NCBI GenBank assembly: GCA_012861695.1
Contig: JAAOOA010000098.1
Span: forward strand, 525,001-589,000
Length of the DNA stretch: 64,000 nt
Direction of reading: 5' to 3'
DNA from: Trematomus loennbergii
Taxonomy: Eukaryota > Chordata > Actinopteri > Perciformes > Nototheniidae
The first letter of the stretch is position 1. Each line of letters begins with the position of its first letter. The translations under genes and the position numbers were made by a program. Below, piece by piece: positions 11,281 to 21,593 of the stretch. A model generated the notes under the pieces. That model did not search any database and was not told the origin of the DNA. It was given only the letters and a program-made list of their open reading frames with translations.

Positions 11281-11685
11281 GTCCAACGCAGGAAATATTC
11301 CAGAGAAATGTCCCAGAGGACAAAGTCCCAGCAGAGAGCACAGTCCCAGCAGAGAGCACAGTCCCAGCAGAGAGCACAGTCCCAGCAGAGCAGAGTCCCA
11401 GCAGACGAGTGGGTTCGCTCAGTTCGGACAGAGTTCAATAAAAATGTGACTTCACCTGTCCTGAACACCATTCTGGATAAACTCTTAGACTTTGGAGTGA
11501 TCAAAGAGTCTGAACAGACGTCAGCCATCATGCCAACCAAATCCCAAAATGAAAGAGCACGAGAGGTGGTGGGCGCGGTGCTAAAGAAAGGAATTGAAGC
11601 ATGCAGGGTTCTGATCAACGCTCTCCGTGAGGAAGACCCGTATCTCTACAAGGACCTTGTGAAGAAGAGGGGCAGCCCCTACTAG
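11281..11685 (+). CDS. NLR unit 1, CARD exon
   Basis: A final exon of 405 bp, starting after TATCTACCAG in phase 0 and ending at TAG. Residues 1-45 or so are a polar linker built of SQQRAQ repeats. About 85 residues of CARD follow, from VRSVRTEFNKNV through LLDFGVIKESE to EEDPYLYKDLVKK. This matches the caspase-1/ASC/NLRP1-type CARD pattern, a six-helix death-fold domain that recruits caspase or adaptor. The exon is completely open, unlike its unit 2 partner. It could be translated from a separate transcript, but I see no dedicated promoter. Confidence 0.8.
   Translation, partial: VQRRKYSREMSQRTKSQQRAQSQQRAQSQQRAQSQQSRVPADEWVRSVRTEFNKNVTSPVLNTILDKLLDFGVIKESEQTSAIMPTKSQNERAREVVGAVLKKGIEACRVLINALREEDPYLYKDLVKKRGSPY
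11325..11405 (+). repeat. 18-bp coding tandem repeat, about 4-5 copies
   Basis: Imperfect tandem copies of AGTCCCAGCAGAGAGCAC within the CARD exon, encoding SQQRAQ in the CARD frame. The last copy is shortened by 2 bp. Unit 2 carries the same array at nearly ten times the length. Confidence 0.95.
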
Positions 11686-11733
11686 TTTAGTATGTTGGTA
11701 CCTGTAACTAGAGATGGGTGTCAGGTACTAAAT

Positions 11734-12458
11734 AGAGTGGTGCAGGGATGACGTATTTTTGTAGGCCGACCAGGAAATAACCTGTGCATGGGTTCCCTCG
11801 ACAAAAAAGCAAAGGGATTTCGCCATAGGCTTTTGGAAAATAGCTGGAAATAAGGTCTGTGGAACGAACCTGTTTGATAAATGCACGTTTTGTTCAGCCG
11901 GATAATCTCCACATGTCTACCCTACTTTTATAATGTTCTAATCATAAATCTAATCGCCAGAAGCAAAATGCTAACTTTATGCTATAAAGGAACTACAGCC
12001 GAGTACAGCCGCACGACTTCAACGTCACGCCAACTTAAGATCCATATTCAAACATACAGATTCTAAATGGTACGAGTTGAAGCGTTTGTTTGAACAGTTT
12101 GCAGGAGGCAGGTACTTGCTTTCAAGCAGAACAGGGCAATCAAACGTGTTTACATGTTCGGTGTAATGACGTACAACGGCCTCCACAACTTCTGTATCCT
12201 ATTCAGCCACTTGGTAACAACCATCGTTTTTCAGACACGTCAACTCTTCAGAAATCACCAGTGGGGTCACTGCTGATGGATTTAATGTCGTAGAACAAAA
12301 CGTGATCCGTCTCTTCAATGTGTCTCAACCACAGACCTTATTTCGAGCTAATTTCCCAAATCCTATGGAGACATCCCATTGGCTCTGAGACGAGGGAACA
12401 GGAAGTGGTAAAATGCGAACTCACTTCTGGGTTTTAGGACTCGTCACTGCACCACTCT
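11734..12458. mobile_element. TIR element, AGAGTGGTGCA family (unit 1)
   Basis: Ends are AGAGTGGTGCAGGGATGACG and the inverted CGTCACTGCACCACTCT. It is 725 bp with no long ORF and no clear target-site duplication. A copy lies at the same place in unit 2, and a related fragment begins at 19,973. The superfamily is not assigned. Confidence 0.6.
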
Positions 12459-12639
12459 GTCCATTTTATTTTCCATGAACCAGTCTTTACACACTGTCAG
12501 AGCCCATACCGTGTTCCTGTTCCTGTTTACTTCCCGTCTGTCTTCTGCTGTTCACTAGTGGGTATGTTTGATAACATATAGTTGAGAAGCACAAAGGGAA
12601 TGCGTATTTTAGGCTGATTTTAGGCAGAATTAGTTCAAA

Positions 12640-12790
12640 AACCAAAGTATTTAAAGTAAAGTTTGTTTTATCATTAATACTTTTGTATGCATGCTTTATG
12701 TAACATTGAGCTGTCTGTGGCTCTTTTCTGCTGTAACAATGTGCATTTCCCCTCTGTGAGACGAATAAAGGTATTCTGATTCTGTATTAG
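12640..12790 (+). mobile_element. Short LINE-like 3' tail
   Basis: Ends in CTGTGAGACGAATAAAGG and a TTCTGATTCTG-type tail, a common 3' end of fish LINEs. It is repeated in unit 2 at about 36,700-36,860 and again at about 41,375-41,510. Confidence 0.4.
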
Positions 12791-12968
12791 ACAATATAAA
12801 ATCTTGAGAACAAAACTTGATTCTAAACATGACATTGACAACGTGTTCTGCTTTCATGAAACATGTTCATATTCCTTCTTGTTAAAATTGTATATTATTA
12901 CTATAAATCTTTATTTGTTTTATTTTAACTTTACATTTTGTAATTGTTCATTAAGTAAAGTTGAACCT

Positions 12969-13990
12969 ATGTGACCTCCTTCTCCTCAAAGATAGAAAAG
13001 GGGAAACACCTGATGCAGAGAGGGAGGAGGGAAGAGACTATAAAAGATGATGTGTGAAGAGAAACAAGGGGGGAGTTTTTGAGGCTTGATTCTGGGTCTT
13101 GGCTCTTGGGCCTGGGCTTGGGCTCTTTTAGACGGCTCTAGGGCTTCACTTGTGAACCTGTTGCTTTTGAACTGTGACCTTGTGTCCTTGTAAAACCATT
13201 TTGTATCTTTCTTTTGTTATTTTTTGGATTATTGTAAATCCTCTATCTTTGTTAAAAACTTAATAAAACCGGTTTGTACTTTGTACATTTCGACCCAATT
13301 CCTGGTCTCTCTCGTGGTCTCTGAAGGTATCTGCTTAGAGTGAGGTAAGAACACCCTTCCTTGGAAAAGGCTGACATTAGTTGATCATTTGGATTTGAAA
13401 TTGTTTAAGGGGAATAGAAACCCTGCTAAGGTTAAACTATAGTTTCCATTGGTTACTGTAGTTGATGTGGTTTTGATTCATGTTGAAATATGACATGTGC
13501 TCTGCTGATGTGGTGATATCACTGCTGTGATATTAATGTTTTGACTCTGGCTGTGTTTGATATTACTTTTGCATTGTTTTAAATTGGTATAACTGGGGAT
13601 CAAATTGGGGGTTAGGGATTGAGGGTCCTGAAGCTGCCCTAATTACCAGGCAGTCTCCCAACGACACAGGGTTCCTCCTCCAGGGGCAGTTTAGATACTG
13701 CTCTGGGGTTCTACCAGCCCACCAACACCTACTACACTACACACTCCGTTTTGCTCTCCTGGTGGTCGGGCATCCGACGCTTTAGTGCCTGAAATAAGTG
13801 ATAGAACGGGCAGCTGGTGTTAGAGGCCACGCTGTAAGTGCCCCCCTGAGCAGATTACGGTGATCTTGCGTGTAGATTCTGGGGGTTTAGTCCTAGAGTT
13901 AGGACGGCCGTTTTCGGAGCCTTATCAGCCGGAGCTCGGTATCGGAGACGACCTAGTTGGTGTATCGAAGTTAGATTCCTTTTCAATATA
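12969..13990 (+). mobile_element. LTR-like sequence with TATA box and poly(A) signal
   Basis: Contains TATAAAAG at 13,039 and AATAAA at 13,262, in the order expected of U3-R-U5, plus GC-richer sequence after it. It starts TG and could end CA near 13,976, but no target-site duplication is visible and no internal retroviral gene is present. It could equally be a single-copy promoter and leader. Unit 2 holds the same sequence split by an L2 insertion. Confidence 0.3.
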
Positions 13991-14004
13991 AACATGCAGT
14001 TCTG

Positions 14005-14580
14005 TTGCAATTGCTGTTGGCCAATCACAACAGAACTAGCCAGCTAACCAATCAGAGCAGACTGGGCTCTGGTTTCAGACAAGAGGGTGAAAAGAGGTGC
14101 TGCAGTACAGGCAGTATGAGAAAAATAAAGAGCTTTTTGAACATTAAAGCATGTAAACATGTTACAGTAGAGACACTACATACTGATATGAAGCTGAAAA
14201 TGAGCACAAAGGGCCGCAGCACAAAAACAACTTATATGATCCCTCCTGATGATGAATACATCACTACGGTTTTATGCAATGTTCAGGTGTATATCAGTAT
14301 GTAGTGTCTCTACTTTAAAGAGTCCTCTCCTGCTGATGTTCAGGTGTATATCAGTATGTAGTGTCTCTACTTTAAAGAGTCCTCTCCTGCTGATGTTCAG
14401 GTGTATATCAGTATGTAGTGTCTCTAAATGTCTCCATGCTTTAATGTTCAAAAAGCTCTTTATTTTTCTCATACTGCCTGTGCTGCAGCACCTCTTTTCA
14501 CCCTCTGTCTGAAACCAGAGCCCAGTCTACTCTCATTGGTTAGCTGGCCGGCTCTGTTGTGATTGGTCAAACGCTTAGAG
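14005..14580. repeat. Foldback repeat with internal 57-bp array (unit 1)
   Basis: The arms at about 14,025-14,185 and 14,400-14,570 are inverted copies of each other (CCAATCACAACAGAAC on the left against its complement on the right). Between them the 57-bp sequence starting AGGTGTATATCAGTATGTAG occurs three times at 14,285, 14,342 and 14,400. No coding potential beyond repeat ORFs. Confidence 0.75.
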
Positions 14581-14965
14581 ATGTCCCGCCTCTTAGCCTA
14601 TCACGTACAATGTGTTGGAGTGCTCGCCAATTCAAGCGCGAGTGTACGTAGTGATGTCCTATGTTACAGAAAAAAACAAAGGAGTCCAGTGGAGGCGTTT
14701 TGGGCAAAGGGGCGGGAGTGTGTGGGAGAGAAACTCCCTCTGGAGGGAACACAGGGATTTCATGCACACAAACCTATATAACACACTACAGGAAAGGAAA
14801 ACCCCCAAAAAAGCCTCATAAAGATTTCAGAATGGTTTGAGAAACTAAAGTCACACTAACCAAGACTTAGACTAAAAAATATTTGGCTGACAAGAAATGA
14901 TACAGGGATAATATTACAGTAAATGTATGATAAAAATATAGGTCTTACTGTCAGGAGGCTGGGAT

Positions 14966-15133
<168 letters not shown>

Positions 15134-15800
15134 TGGACAAGAGCTGGACAAGCTGTTCATGCTGTGTGTGTTTCTGTCCTTCTGCATTTGATGATAGGAT
15201 TGAAAGGACCCACACCCGGTGAAATTGGACAGATGTTTTAAGAACCGGCTATCTTTCTTAAACATGACGTGAGATTGGATTAACGCATCGGGACAATTCT
15301 TCTGTTGATCAAACATGGCATGGCGTTGTCACTGATAGGAGGTCTTAACGTTTGTTTTTTAGCATCTGTGCAAATCTCAGTTTCTTTTCTAATTGTGCAA
15401 GTAAAACATTTGCAACAATATCAGCTTTATGGATTTGAAATTGTAATAGTTTTTTCCAAGATTATTAATAGACAGAGATGGGGAGTAACAACGTTTATTT
15501 TAATACAGTTGAAATGTTTGAACTACATTTGACCATCCCTGCACTCCTTTTCTTTGGATAAAGGTTAAATATGATTTGTTAGAGAGATATCTTTGTGTGA
15601 AAGACTCACTTGAGATGCATTTTTTTTGCCATGTGACTCCTCATCATATTCAGGTATAATTTTGTGTCACATAGACATCAACAATGTAATGCTGTAAACG
15701 TGATTTCTCCCTATTGAAATTGTTCTGTTAAAATACTTCTTCTACGGGGAAATTGTTGTTGGATTGCAAAGATTTGCTTTTTAAAGGAACTCCCTGAAAA
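15134..15800 (+). other. Region upstream of the gpr119-like fragment
   Basis: No ORF or repeat recognised. It is well conserved between units, so it may include the original 5' flank of the GPCR gene. Confidence 0.4.
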
Positions 15801-16080
15801 ATGTCATATTTAAGTGGACATGCGAGCACTGAGGCGTCCGTTAGCATTTCTCCTGACAGCATGAACTCCCATGAACCACCGACCGAAAGCATCATGCGGC
15901 CTCGGGTGATGGGTTTCATCCTCAGCATCGCTTCTGGCCTCATCATCTCCACCAACCTGCTGGTGGCCGCCGCTCTCCTGAAGCTGCTCCTGAAGAAGAG
16001 GAGCCAGAGCTGGGTCTTCGTCCTCAATTTAGCACTAGCCGACACCCTGGTGGGAGTGGCCATCACCGGCCTCGCCACCG
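15801..16080 (+). pseudogene. gpr119: gpr119-like GPCR, N-terminal fragment (unit 1)
   Basis: ATG at 15,801 opens about 93 codons. After a 36-residue polar leader come TM1 (VMGFILSIASGLIISTNLL) and TM2 (FVLNLALADTLVGVAITGL) with the class A N-x-LV and LALAD motifs. The text and spacing resemble GPR119, a lipid-amide Gs-coupled receptor. GPR119 is normally one exon of about 330 codons, but here it ends after TM2 (ATEDFNGN) and runs into repeat sequence. It is therefore a truncated pseudogene unless later exons lie elsewhere. Other amine or lipid class A receptors are possible but match less well. Confidence 0.65.
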
Positions 16081-16257
16081 AGGACTTCAACGGCAACAGC
16101 GTCACTTCTGATCCTCCAGCAAACTCAGAGCCTCCAACCAGAGGTGGGAAGTAGTGGAGTACAAATACTTTGTTACTGACTTAATTACATGTTTCTGGTA
16201 TCAGTACTTTACTCCACCACGTATATTTCTGACGACTTTTTACTTTTACTTCTTACA

Positions 16258-16398
16258 TTTCTTACACAAATACCTGTACTTTCTACTTCTTACATGTTGA
16301 ACACAAATACCTGTACTTTCTACTTCTTACATTTTGAACCCAATACCTGTACTTTCTACTTCTTACATGTTGAACACAAATACCTGTACTTTCTACTT
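16258..16398 (+). repeat. 37-bp minisatellite, left part (unit 1)
   Basis: About four copies of a 37-bp unit starting CTGTACTTTCTACTTCTTAC. The array is interrupted by a LINE and resumes at 17,441. Confidence 0.9.
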
Positions 16399-17440
16399 AA
16401 TAATAATAATAATAATAATAGCTTGCATTTATAGCGCCTTTCAAGGGACCCAAGGTCGCTTTACAGTAATAGGGCAAAAACAAACATAACAAAACAAAGT
16501 CAGACAGACAAAACAACAGATCGATTAGGGGCCGAAAGCCTTGGCAAACAGATGGGACTTGAGGGCCCTTTTGAAGGCGTCGAGTGTGGGGATGTTGCAA
16601 ATCTCCGCAGGGAGAGGGTTCCAGAGGGTGGGGGCTGCCACACTGAAGGCTCTGTCCCCGAAGGTTCGCAGTTTGGTGCGGGGGTGGTAAGCAGGCCAGA
16701 GTCTGAGGACCACAGGTTCCGGGGTGGGGCATGTGGGTGAAGGATGTCCGATAGGTACTGGGGGGCAAGGGCATGGAGGGACTTGTAGGTAAGGAGGAGT
16801 ACTTGTAAGATATACGGGACTTGACCGGCAACCAGTGTAGGTGGATGAGGGTGGGAGTGATGTGCTGCCACGGCTTTGTGTGTGTGAGTACCCTAGCAGC
16901 ACAGTTTTGGACATACTGGAGCCTGTCCAGGTTTTTTTGGGAACCCCGAACAGGACACCATTGCAGTAGTCCAAGCGGGTGGTGACAAATGCATGTACTA
17001 GGGTTTCGGCAACCGACTCCGAGAGTGATGGTCGGAGTCTGGCAATGTTCCTCAGGTGGAAAAAGGCCGATTTGGTCACAGATTTGACGTGGGAATGGAA
17101 GGAAAGGGTGGAGTCAAGGATGACACCCAGGTTGCGGGCTTCAGGAGATGGGGAGATGGAGCAGCCGTCGACCTCGAGGATGAAGTCACCAACCTTCTGG
17201 AGCAGGGCCTTGGGTGCCACAACCATGAGCTCCGTTTTATTGCTGTTCAGCTTAAGGTAGTTGGAAGACATCCATGTTTGATATCATGCAGGCAGTTGAT
17301 GAGGGACTGAGGGGGGAGCTGGGAGGATGGATGGTGCTGAGATACAGTTGGGTATCATCAGCGTAACAGTGGAAATTGAGTCCATGATGTCGGATGATCT
17401 GGCCGAGGGGGAGCATGTAATGGTGAACAGGAGGGGGCCA
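16399..17440 (-). mobile_element. L2-like LINE 3' part, minus strand (unit 1)
   Basis: Begins with a TAA run that is the inverted LINE tail. The minus strand encodes RT C-terminal sequence (NYLKLNSNKTELMVVAPK, RNLGVILDSTLSFHSHV, TRLDYCNGVLFGVPKKT) at 16,525-17,271. The minisatellite text CTGTACTTTCTACTT occurs on both sides, compatible with a target-site duplication but not proof in a repeat array. It is 5'-truncated and frameshifted. Confidence 0.8.
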
Positions 17441-17582
17441 AGCACTGTACTTTCTACTTCTTACATTTTGAACACAAATACCTGTACTTTCTACTTTCTT
17501 ACATGTTGAACACAAATACCTGTACTTTCTACTTCTTACATGTTGAACACAAATACCTGTACTTTCTACTTCTTACATTTCC
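17441..17582 (+). repeat. 37-bp minisatellite, right part (unit 1)
   Basis: About four copies of the same 37-bp unit after the LINE. The equivalent array in unit 2 has about 74 copies. Confidence 0.9.
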
Positions 17583-18015
17583 CAAACAGGCTGGTTCCTT
17601 TAGTTTGAATGTGTGTTTGGTGGCGTGATCATTATTATTTAGAGTCATTGCGTGCCTATTGATTTGAACACGATCCGTGTATCCATCATTTCCTGGTCTT
17701 CTCTAAAGAAGAGGGACCAATGAAAACGTTGTCATGTTGCCGTTGTTCAGCATGGAAACATTCATTAGCTAACAATGACATTATTGTTCTATTAATATAA
17801 AGGGAGGTCAGGTACTCTTTAAAACAGCTGCTAGTTATGGGTACTTTTTACTGAAGTACATTTCAAAGCCCTCTTTACTTTCACTTGAGTAAAGAAGTTT
17901 AGTCAGTACTTCTACTTTTACCAGAGTATTTTTAAACACAAGTATCTGTACTTCTACTTGAGTAAAGGATGTGTGTACTTTTGCCCTCTCTGTCTGCAGC
18001 TCAGGGAAAGATCAG

Positions 18016-19108
18016 AGGCCTGTACTACGAAGCTGGATTTTCGCTTAGCGCGGCTAACTTCAGGGAAATCTCTGGCTTTCCGGTCCTACGACGCTGGTTC
18101 TCTTTTTAGCAGGCTAGATTTCCATGGTAACTTATGCTGAGCGGCAAACCTGCTCCGGAGCAGGTTAGGTGGCAGGCTAAGAGATCAACTCAGTGAAAGC
18201 ACTGCCTGCTGACCAATCAGAGCTCCGTGTGCGGAGTTTAAAGCGATAAATTAATATGACAGGATAGAGGAAATACAGAAAAACTGCCGTTGCAGGAAAG
18301 ACGGCCGGCCAAAATCAACTGACTGTGTGAACGTGAAAATTAATAGAATATCCCCTCCCATCTTCAGAGCAATCTGACTATTATAATATTAGCGTTAAGA
18401 AAGCTTACTTAAATATCTGCCACACATAAGTAACCGGATCAGAGTAACATTACGTACAGTCCGCGGCACTGTGAGTGCAGACGTCGATGTGTCCCATTAT
18501 CATTCATATCATATCACATCATAATGTATCATATATTTCCTTATTTGAGTCAGCTTCTTGAGCCGTATCTGGCCGTGCAACACTCACAGTGTCACATACT
18601 GTATGCAGAAGTATTATTTTAAGCAACACATTAAGGTGACGAAACACTCGAGTCAAATTCTCCTAATTAAAGTCAGATCCACTCGTGTCTTGGCAGTGAT
18701 ATCATAAACCTGTTAATGTACGCATTCAAACACTTTTTTCTGTTACCAGCTGTATTCACCTTGCAGGTGCAGCTATGTGGCTTTTATCCTGGATAAAGTG
18801 TTTAAGTCATGGATGTTTAAAGTTTAACTTCTTCATATTTGACTAATATTAAAGTTCACTTTTTATTCAGGAGTATGACGCTGCGCTGTCAGTACGCTTG
18901 TCCATGTTTGAGATTGGTCGAATGCTCCAAATACCACCCTTTCATGTGAACGCGCACCTAACTAGATAGGACACGGCTGGCTTGAGCGATCCACTTGATA
19001 ACCAGCCTCGTAGTACAGTTTAGCCAGAGCGCGTATGTTTTGGATTGGGCCAACCGGCTAACTCAAACATATCCAGGTTAGGTTGAACCAGCTTCGTAGT
19101 ACAGGCCT
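18016..19108. mobile_element. MITE with AGGCCTGTACTACGAAGC ends (unit 1 orientation)
   Basis: A 1,093-bp element with terminal inverted repeats of about 21 bp beginning AGGCCTGTACTACGAAGC. The 3-bp duplication CAG flanks it (18,013-18,015 and 19,109-19,111). Undisturbed versions of the flank, GATCAGGT, occur near 23,840 and 61,840 and act as empty sites. Three-base duplications fit PIF/Harbinger, but the family is not confirmed. No transposase ORF. Confidence 0.75.
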
Positions 19109-19111
19109 CAG

Positions 19112-20723
19112 GTGTTTGATGCGGTTCAAGAGACTCAACATGAAGAAAAATAAACAAGTAAAGAGAGACCAAGGATGAAACAACTCCAAAACATATAATG
19201 GCTACAAAGAAACAATAAACAACAACAGAGACAACAAAATGACTCAGCTAGATGCAAAATGACCACAAAGTGACTTAAAATCAATACAGAGAGTTTCAAA
19301 AGTAAAGCAAAAAGAATGAAAGGAGACTCAAAAAGATGACAAAATAAACCTCAAATGAGCAAATATATAACAAATTAATAAAAACAACTACTACAAGTGG
19401 CTACTAAAGTCTCTGTATCTTGCCCTTTTTCATGTTGTTCTATGTCCTTTGCTGCTGTAACATTTTAAATGTCCCCTCATTGTGGGGACATTTAAAGACA
19501 TATTATCTTGTCTTATAAACCGCCCAGGGTCTACAGCCATGCTTCAGCTCAGTAGACTGCAATTTACACAGCCATGCTTTGGCTTAATGTAATGTATCTG
19601 TATGCAGTTCCTTATTCATCCTTTTTACATCCATGTTAGATAGCTAGCTAGATTGTTAAAATGTTCACTAGCTAATTTAAGGGACATTTATTTCGGTCTC
19701 TAGGTTAACTTGTTTGTTTACATGTTAGCTCTGTGGACATTTGTCTGGCCTTCTGGAAGTGAGAGTAACCTTTTGGCATGTGGTTTAGCATGGAGTTATA
19801 TTTGATATGCTTCAGTTCTTTGTAGTTCCTAGAGGAGAAATCTACACCAAGAGACACTACAGTTATTGTATGTCCTTATGAGGTTTCAGGACATTTCATC
19901 CTGTCACTAACATTAGAGTGTGAGAGTGGTGGGGCTACAGAGGGTGAATATAAGTACTATTTCCTATAGAGTGGTGCACTGATGATGCATTTGTGTATGC
20001 TGACCCAGGAGTTAGCTTCACAAGGGATCACTTGAGAAAAAACAAAAGGATTTCTCCATGTGATTTGTGATTATTGCAGAAAATAATCTCTGTGTCAAAT
20101 AAACGTTTCTGTTACTCACACGTTTTGATAGCAGGATAATCTCCACAAAATAACACCACTTTATGATTGCAGACCTTTTCACACCTGGGACACAACCTGC
20201 TTCCAACCTGCTTTTACCCCACTATATTTGTCATCCCCCTCCTGTGCAGCGATAACCACGTATCTCCAGATGATTTTGAATGGTTAAGATGAACTAGGAT
20301 CAAGTATTTATTTATGTGTTGAGGCAGTTCACCTCCTTAAGCTATATGCCTTTAAAAGCCTCTTGGATCAGCTGGAAAATGCATCGTCACAAAGCTGTTT
20401 ATCTGAAAAACTCACTAAAGTTGACTTTTTAGAGATTCGTGGTTCTCACAGGACAAAGCTACACACATATATAGATCTCATAGAATCTGCAGTGCTGCAG
20501 AATAAACAAACCAAAGGAGTTCAACCAATCTAACATATGCATTGATGCAGCAGTAATACTATTCCACTAAATGTTTTATATAATATGGAACAATATACTG
20601 CACAGTTACCACTAGAGCACCCAAAACAACCTCACAAGTAAGGTTTTGAATGCAGGATGTTTATTGTTTTTTTTCACTCTGTGAGAGCAACTGAAAATAA
20701 TCCCTGTTTGTGTACCTGTCCAG
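19112..20723 (+). other. Non-coding stretch with LINE tail and TIR-element fragment
   Basis: No gene seen. About 19,430-19,520 resembles a fish LINE 3' tail (TGCTGTAAC with an ATTGTGGGG motif). From 19,973 there is a fragment of the AGAGTGGTGCA family. The whole stretch recurs at 57,977-59,580. Confidence 0.45.
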
Positions 20724-20837
20724 GTGATGAGGCTGTTATGAAACAAAGGGAGGAGCTGCAGACAGGGAGGGACGTTGAAGGTGAAATTATGCCAGACTCC
20801 ATTTCACACTTCGACAGAGCAGGATGAAGAAAACAGG
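20724..20837 (+). CDS. Exon-like segment of an unknown gene (unit 1)
   Basis: Preceded by CTGTCCAG and followed by a GTGAGTG donor. It reads DEAVMKQREELQTG, then an acidic stretch and PDSISHFDRAG, ending at TGA (20,824-20,826), so it could be a 3'-terminal coding exon with a spliced 3' UTR. I do not recognise the protein. The copy at 59,581 differs by an in-frame 3-nt deletion, which suggests but does not prove coding constraint. Upstream exons were not identified. Confidence 0.3.
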
Positions 20838-21092
20838 GTGAGTGTTAACAAAAGGCTCTGCTGGGGTTTAAAGACATTAATCATTTCATCTGTTGTATGT
20901 CAGAAAATTAATTTTAAACAAAAATATTACTTCCTGGAGTCGAAGGTGACATTTTCAAATGTTGTGAACCTTTGTTATTTCCTGCTTCCTGATTATCAGA
21001 GTTACATAACATGTAACAGCACAGTCAGAATGGAGAGCAGCCCGTCTGAAGTCTGACTGATTTGTTTTATTTAAACCAAGTTTATCATTAGG

Positions 21093-21235
21093 CAAGGCAG
21101 GTTCATTTATATAGCACCTTTCAACACAAGGCAATTCAAAGTGCTTTACAAAAGTGAAAGACATTTAGAGCATTAAGAAACATATTATGAAATGGCATTT
21201 AAAAACACTCATTTAAAAGCAAAGATAATAAAACA
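21093..21235 (-). mobile_element. L2 3' end fragment, minus strand
   Basis: Inverted L2 tail: GCAAGGCAGGTTCATTTATA and AATTCAAAGTGCTTTACA. This is the same 3' end as the L2 at 37,623-40,859. Confidence 0.8.
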
Positions 21236-21383
21236 TGCAGATACTCACTGTCCTCTGTTATGCTGGTTTATACGTTTGTTTTCCATGGCAGTGCATGTGC
21301 TATGCATATTGTCCTTGAATGTCTGTTTATTTGCAGGCATAGGAGAACAACACTTTAAAAATGTTACGAACTGGTTTTGCTTT
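21236..21383 (+). other. Spacer between L2 fragments with exon-like text
   Basis: Includes TTTATTTGCAG followed by text reading GEQHFKNVYELVLL and a stop in three of the four copies in the window. It could be a small terminal exon but is more likely carried along in the duplicated block. Confidence 0.25.
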
Positions 21384-21593
21384 AGGCAAGGCAAGGCAAG
21401 TTTATTTATAGATCACCTTTCAACACAAGGCAATTCAAAGTGCTTTACAAAAATGAAAGACATTAAGAAAATGGCATTTAAAAACAGTCATTAAAAAGCA
21501 AAGATAATAAAATAAACATTAAAAGACGAAATACATGAATCAAAGTTACAGTGCAGTTTAAGATATGAATAGTTCAATTAAAAGCAGCGGCAA
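21384..21593 (-). mobile_element. L2 3' fragment interrupted by L1
   Basis: Inverted L2 3' UTR with GGCAAGGCAAGGCAAG tail repeats. The last 14 bases, AAAAGCAGCGGCAA, are duplicated on the far side of the L1. Confidence 0.85.

Larger units (their letters stand above)
148..11685 (+). pseudogene. NLRP1-like NLR, unit 1: RING-FISNA-NACHT-LRR-FIIND(relic)-CARD
   Basis: Gene-level call for a cytosolic pattern-recognition receptor of the NLR family. In order: short exon 1, RING exon, FISNA-NACHT exon, three LRR exons, two linker exons, degraded FIIND exons, CARD exon. Junction phases fit from exon 1 to RING and from LRR3 through the linkers into either FIIND or CARD. FIIND plus CARD is the C-terminal signature of NLRP1/CARD8-type inflammasome sensors, where FIIND self-cleaves and CARD recruits caspase. 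FISNA-NACHT with a RING is typical of fish NLRC3-like genes, so this looks like a hybrid architecture. The NACHT exon has several frameshifts and the FIIND is interrupted, so full-length protein is unlikely unless the indels are assembly errors. The CARD exon itself is open. The alternative is a degraded fish NLRC3-like gene that merely kept a CARD. Confidence 0.7.
16140..17989. mobile_element. Interspersed repeat with AGAGG..CCTCT ends, holding minisatellite and LINE (unit 1)
   Basis: Starts AGAGGTGGGAAGTAGTGGAG just after the GPCR fragment and ends GTGTACTTTTGCCCTCT. The ends are roughly inverted and rich in TACTT motifs, like a common fish non-autonomous DNA element. The 37-bp minisatellite and an L2-like LINE lie inside. 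No target-site duplication was found and the family is not assigned. Confidence 0.5.
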
